This document shows, piece by piece, positions 34,420 through 45,100 of a stretch of 64,000 nt of DNA. Position numbers and translations under genes: made by a program. The notes under the pieces were generated by a model that saw only the letters and a program-made list of their open reading frames with translations, was not told the origin of the DNA and made no database searches. Within the stretch, counting starts at the first letter, position 1. Every line of letters begins with the position of its first letter. The DNA comes from Terebella lapidaria (Eukaryota; Annelida; Polychaeta; Terebellida; Terebellidae): contig OX424559.1 of the NCBI GenBank assembly GCA_949152475.1, positions 34,517,119 to 34,581,118 on the forward strand. Direction: 5' to 3'.

Positions 34420-37400
34420 TCATATAAAACGTTTAGTATCCTTGATGAATGATTGAACAGCAATTGATATGGCAATGTTGTCGTCTATAGACAACGAATC
34501 ATTACAGAATAATAAGACGTTCGAATTGAGAGCGTCAAATGACTGCAGATCATCGAACAAATCTGACCGTTCCTTTCTATAAAAGGGACAGTATAGCAAA
34601 TAATGTTCAGGGATTTCATTATAATATCCGCATGAGCAGCTCGGACTGTCCACAACATGTAAATTGTGGTAAAGGTGTCCATTCAGCATACTACAGCCGA
34701 TACGTAGTCGGGCATAATGAATGTTCGTGGCCCTGGATCCAACATTGTACCACGGTCTCTTCGGTTGTCGTATGCTCAGCTTTAGCCGTGTAATAAATGC
34801 GTTATGAGTAGGAGCATCTCTCATATCGTCAGGGAGAGTGTTCCAGAGATGGATTGTCGCGGGAAAGAATGATTTCTGATAACTTTCCAATCGACATTGA
34901 AATTGCGACGTATTTCTGTGAGATCGCAAATGGTAGTTTGTACGATTATCTACAGAAGGTGGCATCAGATCCACGAGAGAACTGGGAGCCAACTGGTTCT
35001 TGATTTTATAGAACCATGATAGCCTGTGTAATTCGCGTCTTTCAGACAGCGTGTTCCATCCAGTATCATTATATAACTTACCGATACTAGATCGTTGTGT
35101 AGCACCGGTAACAATGCGCATGGCCCGGACTTGGACTTGATCAAGTCTAGCTAGATCACAGTCGTGAGCTCCGGCCCAAACAACGTCTGCATATTCCAAA
35201 ATTGGCCTGACGAATGAGATATAAAATCTCTCAAGGGAGGCTCTATCTAGTTTGAACTTGAGAGATTGAATTATATCTAATCGTTTCATCGCCTTTGTAT
35301 ATAATTCCATTATATGGGAGTGCCACCATAGATTTGATGCAAATGCGATTCCTAAATGCTTGTGGGATGTGACCTCACAAATGTTGGAACCATTAAATTG
35401 TATTGGAGGGTGCATTTGGAGATTTGCTTTGTTAGAAATAATGAGGGACTGGCTTTTAGCAGGGCTAAAGGATACTAGCCATTGATTAGCCCATCTCTCA
35501 ATAGATTGTAGGTCTTCGTTTAAATATTGTGCTGCTGAGTCTCTGTTATCGACAGTCAGAAAATTGAGTGACTTCTGTCAGGTCATTTATGAAGACCAGA
35601 AAAAGAAGTGGACCAAGTACGGATCCCTGTGGGACGCCGGACTGGATTGTTCCCCAGTCTGAATACTGGCCATTCAGGCAAACTCGCTGAGTCCGGTTCT
35701 CCAGGTAATCACAGAACCAAGCAAGTAATTTGCCAGTTATTCCTGTTTTTGCAGCTTGAACAATACTCCAGCGTGCCAGACACGTTCAAAAGCTTTACTG
35801 ATGTCGAGGAACGCGACCCGTACTTCCTTACCATTATTCACTGCCTCACAAAATCGATGGTAAATCTCCAACAGTTGGCTAACGGTAGAACAACCGGGTG
35901 TGAAACCGGATTGCCAGACTGTGAGCACAAAATTGTCCCGGAAGTAATTGAACACGTACTTGAAAACTACGCGCTCGAACACTTTGCTGGTTGTGTTAAG
36001 CAACGATACAGGACGGTAATTCAGTGGATTACATGTACCGATCCCCCTTTTTATATATTGGGACGACATTTGCTTGTTTCCAGGTATCCGGATATTTACC
36101 CTGTCTCAAACTCGCGTTAAATAAACAAGTCAGAGAATCAGTAATAACAGGTCGCAGAAGTTTCAGAAGAGTGGGCCCGATGCGATCAGGACCATATGCT
36201 TTACTGGTATCCAGGTTTCCCAATTGGTCGGATACATCTTGAGACGATATTGCAATCTCGGATATCGAATACTCTGGTAGTACCAGCTCCGGTAATATAG
36301 CTCCTGTATCGTCCAACTTGGAGTTTGCCAAGAAAATGTCATTAAATGCAGTAGCTTTTTCTACCTCATCAACAAGCATTTTTCCATTGTGTACAAGTGT
36401 TGGAATATTGGTATTTTTATGCATTTTCAGAGCAGATCTGAAGATACTCCAACATTCCTTTGTTCGGAAAGAGGATTCGGACAATTTTCGAATTCGTTCA
36501 GCTTCGTAATTGTCCCGAGCATCTCGGCAAGTCTTTATGTACTTATTGCGTGCTTGCCGGTAAAGCGCCCAGAGCTGTGGAGTGTTACCACGCTTAGCAG
36601 CTCGATGGACGCGGTCCCTAATACGCTTCATGCGACGGTGGGAGCCACTGTACCAAGGTTTGTCGCAGGGGCGCACGGTAACCATTTTGCTCGGGATGTA
36701 ACGCTTTGCCGCATCCAATATCATCACGTTCAATTTGTTTGTGGCGGCATTAATATCTGTAAAGTTTTCACAGATCGAGTTCCACTTTTTATCAGACACC
36801 ACTCGTTTTAAGTTTTGAACATCGGCGCGACTATAATCCCACATTAGTCTCTTGTAGGCATGAGATTTTTTGTACCTGAACGAAAGTGACGCTGCAATAG
36901 AGCAGTGGTCATTTGTAAGTAGTGGCGCGAGTACTTCAGCTTTCTTGACGAAATGAGGACAGTTAGTCAGAATTCGGTCAAGAATAGTTTCTGAAGTCGA
37001 CGATACACGAGTGGCATCATTGATATGGGAAGTGAGATGGTTCACGTCGGCGAAAACATGCAGGTGATTACCATGATTGGTGTTATCGTCCGCATTGAAA
37101 TCTCCAATTATTATTGTATTATGATATCCGTCCGTTAGGGACTCATCCAACATGATTTGCAAATTTTCCCAGAAGTTTACAGAAGCACTAGGAGGCCGGT
37201 AAACAGTACATAACAAAAACTTGTTGTTATGACAGCGAATCTCCAGCCACATAGCTTCAACATTGTCCATCTCAAGGTCGGCGCGGCGTTTGGCAGCCAG
37301 TCGCGACGATACCCACGCCGCGACACCGCCCCCCACTGCGCCGGTCGATCTGTCGCGACGAAATATGTCGTGGTAATTTGGTAGGGCATATTCATCACTT

Positions 37401-37803
37401 TTGTTGACAGATGTTAGCCATGTTTCTGAAACCGTGATGATGTCGTAACCATCGGTTAACTGTAGCCTGATATGTTCTAGCTTATCAGGATTACTCTTCA
37501 AACTCTGAATGTTTAAGTGACACAAAGCGACATCGCGAAATTTAATATTTGTGTCAGAAGGCCCTGGGTTCAATTCTATGTCACCAGAGCAGAGGAGAAT
37601 CAAAAACATGAATTCAGATGTCCATTCAGTAGTAACATTGATTCGAGCCAGTAGATACTGGAAAGTGTCATAAGAGAAAATTGGCGAAACACCGCAGTCA
37701 TATGTTCCCGCAGTTTCGATACGATTTCTTCTTGTTATTTTGGCATCAGGCGAGTTAACTATGACACTTGAAATAGTAACTGAGTAACCAAGAAAACTGA
37801 GAT
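34420..37803 (-). pseudogene. L-III ORF2 (2A-like peptide, endonuclease, reverse transcriptase), broken
   Basis: The frame opens after a stop at about 37807 and has no ATG until 37609, just before the 2A-like motif GDIELNPGP. The endonuclease follows (LNIQSLKSN, SETWL, VYRPPSAS, IIGDFNADDN, NDHCSIAASLS), then the linker (KPWYSGSHRRMKRIRDRVHR), RT start (LDTSKAYGPDRIGPTLLKLL, NYRPVSLLNTTSKVFERVV, FLDISKAFERVWH) and QSGVPQGSVLGPLLFLVFIN near 35590-35650. The catalytic F/YADD box that should follow is missing: the sequence jumps from LTEVTQFS to a frame-shifted downstream part. The C-terminus (34420-35415) carries CSCGYYNEIPEHYLLYC. At least two frame changes plus the catalytic loss make it inactive. 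Confidence 0.85.
37559..37585 (-). other. 2A-like ribosome-skipping motif in L-III ORF2
   Basis: GDIELNPGP fits the 2A consensus D-V/I-E-x-N-P-G-P. It is preceded by a hydrophobic MFLILLCS stretch. 2A-like motifs at the N-terminus of ORF2 are documented in CR1-type and related LINEs of marine invertebrates, where they release the upstream peptide during translation. Confidence 0.8.
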
Positions 37804-38562
37804 ATTATATTTCTAATAACTCCAGTATTATACCAGAGAAGCAGAAAACAGAGATGCAACAAGTAAACTCATTAGTACAACATAGGCATAATAGTCGTGT
37901 AGTATACAATGAAATATCAATATCAGCATCCGAGTTTATGACATGCAAGTGGATTTCAAAGTATGTTAAACTATTCGAATCTGAATCATCATTATACATG
38001 TACAAATTCCATTTGATGTGATTAATTCGATAAATATAACAAGTATAATATTGCATCAAGCACCGGCCATCAAGACAGTTTCCCAGTTGTGGGGCAGTTC
38101 GTCCGTCGGTATTTAGGCCACCGGGCTCACCTTTATATCACGGGGGTTCCGGGGACTTACGTGACAGGATCGAGTCTTTCAGCGTGAAGAAAGACTTGAT
38201 GGACTTGACCGGTTTTCTGGACTCAGAGCTGTTTGCCAGATTGGCGGGACTTGTGGTCGGCTTACGCTTGCGTCGTGGTGGGATTTTCGGTCTACTCTCG
38301 TTCAGCACTGGATTCTTGCTGGGATTGGGCCAAACTGGAGTGTGCGGGGAGCTGACAGCCTGTCGACCGCTCTGTAGGAGTTTGTCTACCTGGCCCAGGA
38401 GTTCTGGTGACGAGCAGGATTCTGTTCCATCGCGCAGGCCTTTCGACAACAGTGCATCTGCGAGGCGGACAACATCAGAGGGGCGAGTCTCAGGCGATGA
38501 TGTCGGGGCGGAGACGGCATCGAAGTGGGGAACCTCGTGCGGTGAGGTCTGGGCGGGGACGA

Positions 38563-38910
38563 CAGAGATTTCACTTTGTCCTCCAGTGTTCCCATAGATC
38601 ATTCAGGGACTTTGTGTCATTCTTCACAGACATCACCAGACTCCATATAGCGGTCTTAAATTCTTTGTCGCCCATAGGAGGTGCCTGCGGGAAGTTTTCG
38701 TCAGCTTTCGACTCAAGTCTCGCTGAGCGACGTCCATCCATCACGCTCGGTTGCGCAGTGGACGACGCCTCGGTTCCTTTGTGTGGTGCTGGTTTCGCCG
38801 CCCGTCTGTCCGCTTGGGTGATTTCACGTCCCCAAAATGGTGTTATATATAGGTGAAATCTTGCCAATTTGTCGGATCTAATCATTGAAATACTATCTGT
38901 TCCCGTCATG
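38563..38910 (-). mobile_element. LINE L-II, 5' part: ORF1 N-terminus
   Basis: The minus-strand frame from 38909 begins MTGTDSISMIRSDKLARF and runs to NDLWEHWRTK. One base off, the sequence would continue LEDKVKSLE and pass through GAAATCTCTG into the ORF1 segment at 33742, so a small indel separates these frames. The 5' end of L-II upstream of 38910 was not found. Confidence 0.7.
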
Positions 38911-40486
38911 TAAATGAAAAATCATGGTCCCAGCAACTTCGGTGACCTGAAATCATGCCTACAGTCAAGTTATGGCTTTCGGCACTCAGTTTTTACACTA
39001 TTGATATCAAATTACATCGGAGCTCGATCAAACACGACCACTCTCTACAACGCCATAATATAAAGTATGTAGCAAAAGTGTTCTAGACCAATGAAGTGTA
39101 TATGAAAAAAATGACGTATTGTGTGCATGATTCGAAATTATGTGGCTACATCAAAATGAAGTCAAGTTCACGTATCAGTGAAACACACTTTTTGGCCGCA
39201 GTTTTGTTTTATATCATCATATCAACTTAAAATTTAGTGGGTCTTAATTTGGTATCATACAGCAACTGTTCACCAAATCTCAGAATTCTAAGAAAAATCA
39301 AAATTTTGGCCATCTTTTACAATGATATACATCAATCCAAAATGGGATCAAACCAATTCCATGGAATTTAAAATTTGCACAAAATGAGACCACAATCATG
39401 GAAACAAAAATATCACAGTCGCATCTTGAGCTTGCCTGATTCATAAGTGAACTTACGAAAAATGATTATGCAACTTTGAATAAGATAATTTGATATTGTT
39501 GTTTGTAATACAGTAGCAGTGCGAGGAGTTTGTAGTTATGGATTATATATTAGAAACAAAATGAGTGAAGATTAGGAAATTGATGACATTTATTTTGTTT
39601 TGCTGCTATTGACCGACAATGGAAGGTATAACGTGATTTATATACATTTGATAACAAATAAGATAAAGACCAGTAAAGACATGTTTAACATATCATTACA
39701 CTGTATGATTGCCTTGATAGAACCTACTTTCACAAGATTAGAGACTGTCCATTCAATATTCATGTACATAACGTACAATAATATAGTTGATACCACATAC
39801 GAAAATTGCAATAGGAACATGTGCATATAAAACTTTCCTAATTTTTTACAGTACATTTGAATTTTTTATAATTTGCTATACTCTCCGAGCCATTCGGCAA
39901 CTTGCTTCACGAAAAGCTGATTTTTTGGTGGACAGAGAGATACACAGCTCGTATACAGCTATCATACCTTGTTGCCTCATTTTCTAACATGTCTGGACAA
40001 TTGAATGCTTTTTGTACATGTACTTTTTGACCAAAATGTCAATGATTACTAGACGTAGTCCCGCAAGGGGTATGGTGTGATTTATATTCTTCCACATTCA
40101 ATGAGGATCACTACAAGGTGTCAAATGGATTAAATGGCATATTTTCAATATGTGAGTAGTACCAAGACCAGTATATCATACAAGGTCCTGATCGGTTCAA
40201 TGTGTCAGTACAAAAATCAGTCCAGATAAGGTACTGCCCCTTGGTACTAATCATCACACCTATGAACCCATTAGTACAAGGGGCCAGATATTTTACGCAG
40301 GGATATGTCAGCAGAATAGCTGTATGGAAAATACACTCAATCCACAATAGACGAAAACGTTATGATCATCTATGACGCATGTTGTTAAAGACACATATCG
40401 TGGATGAATTTTCACAAATATGTGTCATTATCGATGTGAAAACTTGATCAAACGTTATCTCTGTATGCTATCTCTTCAGAGAAATA
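38911..40486. other. Intergenic AT-rich sequence, 3' of gene B
   Basis: Holds the 3' UTR of gene B and possibly the 5' UTR of L-II. No confident polyadenylation signal close to the gene B stop; a TTTATT (minus AATAAA) lies near 39590. No other gene seen. Confidence 0.4.
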
Positions 40487-42130
40487 TCAGTTCTCAAGGC
40501 GGACAGACTCGTAGACAGTGGAATTCTGTAAAATACATTGATCATAATTTTCTGACACATTAGACAAGCTTTCACAAAACAAATTGAATATTTCTCCACT
40601 TTGTCGACATAGCATGCAGAATATATTTACCCCTTGTATTTCAGTGACATCCAGCTTGTCGTGATTTTTGATGTCCGAACCCATTGTCTCATAAACAGTT
40701 TGATCCTATATGTGCATGGCAAAATGTAACAATATATATAATATTAACAACTTCAGTCGCTTGAGTGCTTTGTATGGGTATGCGTTCTGACATGTCCTAG
40801 TTCAATATGAAATCTGTTTTTTTATTGTGTCACTAATATTGAGAGAATTCCATGGATTCTTACCTTAGAGACCTCGGAACTGATTAGCTCATCATATTGA
40901 TTTTGATCAGTTGTGTCAGCCAAGCAAACATTCTCATACTTGACTGCAGGTTCACTTCTATCAGCATCCTCAAAAACAAATCATGATGAGGTATGAAATG
41001 CTAATAGGGTTGTTTCCCTAAAAAGAGCATACATTTGGACTAATAGATATCTTGAATGTGGAATTATGAAAGATACACTGATTCCCCATTAGACGCTGAT
41101 TATTATTATAACAGAAAATATCACAAACACCGTTATGGCTTTGAACAAAGTATATCTTTTTCGCTTTTACCATTATATTTCCTGGTGCATTTACATAACA
41201 GTGGAATTCATCCGGAGTTGATGTTTCCTTCTGTAAAATAGATACATTTTCGGTAGCTGATATATGTCATCATTATTGTTTTGTTTTGTTTTTCTTTGGG
41301 TGGGGGCATCCGTCAGTCCATGCATAAATTTTAATCAATCAATAAGGTTAACAATTTTGATCTCGTTGAGAACGTTTTCCACAAGTACAAAACGTTTCTA
41401 TACACAAAACTGACCTGTAACAATATTTTCTGACCGGTAAAAATTAGTTTTGCATGTATGAATTTACTTTTTTTTCATCATGATAGTGATTATTTTACAT
41501 GAAACAAATAGGTTCGACCCACCATTGATCACTTAATTAATCACTTAATTAATATATGTTTTTTGGCCTGGGTTGCAGGGTGTCCCTAGAAAGTATAAAC
41601 TATGGCATATGTCAACCATTAAAATGCATTGCACATGGAAAGTCCTCACACGGTTATCGCACAAACGAAACTGTAGATTTGTGATAATATCGCCACGACC
41701 GATATTATGTTGCTTAGAGTATATACAGTTATATGCAGTGTAATCCTCTTCCGGGTTTTGGGGAACCATCGAAGGTATGATGCATATTTGCAGGTTTTTA
41801 GAGTTTTGGCATAATTTGTCATATTTAGTCCATATATATTTTAACGCTATTTACTACGTAGATGTATACACTACATCAAAATCACCATGTCGATCTGTTA
41901 TTCTGCTATTTTCATATTTTGATAAGGAGCCTAGCCAAAAAGATTTTGTATTGAATACTAAAAGGGAATATTCTAGTTTTCAATCTGAAAATGGCTATTA
42001 TTTTGGAAATGTTTGTCGTTTACCTTTGAAAACAATCCTCTTCGCCACAAAAGTAGCAGAACAACAACCAGCACAGATGCAGCAAAAATGCCAACAACAC
42101 ATCCAACAATGATATCGACTTGCATTTCCC
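40487..42130 (-). CDS. Gene B exons 11-15: membrane helix and cytoplasmic tail
   Basis: Exon 11 (107 nt) has VDIIVGCVVGIFAASVLVVV and then WRRG as a stop-transfer. Exons 12-15 encode a 92-residue tail with YVNA, VKYENV, QYDEL, TVYETM and TVYESV. YxN favours Grb2-type SH2 domains, YxxM the PI3K type, and VxYxxV and TxYxxV are close to ITIM forms; YENV and YDEL are separated by 10 residues, an ITAM-like spacing. The 105-nt intron 40526-40630 is open in frame. Confidence 0.75.
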
Positions 42131-45100
42131 CTATAAAACACAAAACAGAACAATATGTGTGGACCCGAGATGAGTGAAATTATTGTGCTCCAGAGAAATA
42201 CGATATGCCGTCTGTTTACAGTGATCTACACACATGATTAGTATCATATCATATTCACGATTAATGCACCAATCACTGCCGCATATTGTGTAAAATCCAA
42301 ACATCTTTAGACCACCATCAGTTTATGGACTCCATGTATTCTTCAAGGAAGTACCTAATGGAACCTTTTACTTAAATTTAGTTCAGCTTCAACTCATTTA
42401 ATCGACTATCACCTCCAATTGTATCTTGATAATCATCAGAGTTGACCATGACTTCCCCATCATAAAACACGAAGACGTAGCTGAATGCCTCTCCCTGTGG
42501 CAGAGCTACTGAGTACGGCTGGATGTCTGGGTCTGTGACGTTGGTTGTTCTACAATCTGCCTTATCGCCTAGATCGCAGCTTTCAGTAACAATGTGTGTC
42601 AGTGAACCAGGGTTGACCAGTAGCCATGTTATGTAAGATATATTCCCAGCATGATCGATAACAGGATCGCCTTCAAAGTATGGACAGGCTGAAACAAGCA
42701 ACGCATTATATGAAGGTAATTTGGTCTGGTAGGGATAATAAGCACAGTCAAATCCCAACACCAGAAAGTTCGTGTGGAGCTGGATATAGGAAATTATTTT
42801 TGGCGTTGAGCTTTCTAATCCAGATTGGTACAATTTGTTTTTAAGTCACCATTTCATCATTATTCTGGCACTGGTGGTGAAGATTCCGTACATACTGACT
42901 AATCTGTGTCAGACCTACAGGTATATTACCAAGGGTTTTGTTGGTTGTCTTGGGTCCAGCTGTCTGTCCATTGTCATTCTCAGCCACCACCTGGATCTGG
43001 TAGGTCTGCTCAGGTTCAATGCCGTGACTCTCTGACAGCTTATGACGTATGACGTCACCTGGTGACACGTCTGTACCATCAACGACAGTGGAGTTTGTGT
43101 CGCCAGTGTTCAGGTTTGTGAACGTCAGCAGAAATCTCTGGTCTGAGCCACCCGAGTACCCAGCTCTCCACTGCAGAGAAATGCTGACAGCCGTCGTATC
43201 TGTGCATAGTAAATTATAAGGGCCTTCTGGAGGTCCTAGAAGAACAAAATACAAGGTGTGGCAGATAGCTGAAAAGGGCTTTCTGAGATGAGTTGTGGCG
43301 TCTTTATATTGCAATAATAAGGAGATATATATATTACATATAGTTACACAACATAGATCGGCATGACTTTCAGATTCCGATGCAATGAATATTCACTGAC
43401 TGACACAACAAAAGCGGAGATCTCGATATTACATTACCTTCCGATGTGAGGTGCATTGTGAATGTTAGCCCTCCATGTGTATTCACGGATGTCATGGTGT
43501 ATTTCCCGTAATGAGAAGAATCAACAAACGACAGATCAAACACAACATTTTTCTGGTACTTGTGCTTTCCATCTTCTATGTAGATGTTGATACCATCTGG
43601 TAGCGTCCTCTGGATTCGTGTTCCATTTAAGGAAGCGAACGTCCAATTAATTGCAGATATGTTATGAAAAGGGTTGGCAAATTGACAAATTCGTTCTGTG
43701 ATCGACGCTTCCAGGGCGACTCCATGGGAAATGTTCTGGTTTTGGTCACTACACAAATGGTAACCTCCTGCAATGACATTCCTCAATGAGAGGCGCAACC
43801 CTGCATGCTGAGAAAATATTAAGCAAATAAAGCACAATCCAAGACGAATTCTTATTACCTTGAACATCCAGAACTGTCTGTTCAGTAGCACTCCCTATTG
43901 TGTTACTGGCTTGACACCAATAATCCCCGGAATGTAAAACACTGATTGACTGAAACGTGTACACAAGAGTGTATCCCATATCCTCTGCTAGAACTGTGGT
44001 GGAGTTGTTTATTGTGATTATAGATTCAGGTCGGCTGGTGACGTCACAGGTCAGAGTGATGGTATCTCCATGTATGGGATTGATGGATGTTGATGTGAAC
44101 CCGGTGATACCGGACGGGACTGCGTGATAATAAGGGAAACACTGGCGACTTTATCGGGGATCACTGTGTGAAGCATTCATAACTAGATGGCATAAAATGC
44201 ATACATTATGATGAAACCGGTACTGTTATGACGACACATTGGGGATTTCGGAGTACAGAAATTGAGTACCAGGGATCACACCACAATATCAAGCTAAGCA
44301 TGAATTGGCTAGCAGACAATTTTTCTATCATTATGTGATAGAAAATAATTAATACATAGTTAATCATGAACACTAAACAATTAACCTATCGCCGAATCAG
44401 TTTGTCCAAATCTTTTTACGTCATTTTCGACGCATTTTGCAACATATTATTATTGGACAGAGAGATGTGCAACTCGACAAATTTTAGAGCTTTGGCGATA
44501 GGTCAATTATAGTCTACTGTAATTTAGTCAAAATACATTGATGAGGACAAAATTAAAAAAAAAAAACATAGGAACTCGGCAGATTGTCATATTGATACAC
44601 ACCAACACAATTGAATACTTTTAGAGGTAGTGGTCTTAAAAGTCAGTTTCATATTTTTCTTCTGGCATTTTTTCCCAAGCTTCGTATATATTTGTAATCG
44701 AAGTGATAGTCTTTGAGGGGTTGCAATTCCAAAATAGTGATTTACATCATGTTCAATTGATTTTCCCATATTTTTTTTTATATTATATATATGCAATGAT
44801 TTTGTTTTCTCTGTGAAGTTAATGATTAAACAACGGGGCTTACTTACAATTGACCGTGATATCAACAGACGTAGGTAAGTCGCCATGTTTGTTGGTAGCC
44901 TGACAGCTATAACGGTTGTGGTCCCTCCTGCTGATGTTCTGGAAGTGGAGAGTGGAGTCTTAGATGCTCCAGCTGTCATCATTGGCTCGTGTCCACGTGT
45001 AGCTGCAGAGTGGATTGCAGTCAGCCTGACACTTGATGATCACCTGATGTCCTTCCACAACAGTGATTGGTCCAGTGTTGTTCAGTGAAATACTCAATGG

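Larger units (their letters stand above)
33743..38562 (-). mobile_element. Non-LTR retrotransposon L-III (CR1-like LINE) inserted in L-II
   Basis: Bounded by the 10-bp direct repeat CAGAGATTTC (33733-33742 and 38563-38572). On the minus strand it reads an ORF1-like P/S/K-rich frame (about 38562-38138), ORF2 with APE endonuclease and reverse transcriptase (about 37803-34420), a 3' UTR with an ACAT microsatellite, an AATAAA-like site and an A-rich end at 33743-33772. Coding pieces are mostly open over long spans with a few frame breaks, so the insertion is moderately young. Confidence 0.9.

Noticed and set aside
43749-43979. Gene B exons 7 and 8 as one unspliced exon
   Set aside because: The frame meets a stop at the start of exon 8; splicing at GTAATA and at CAG before 43767 gives two phase 1-1 Ig exons instead.
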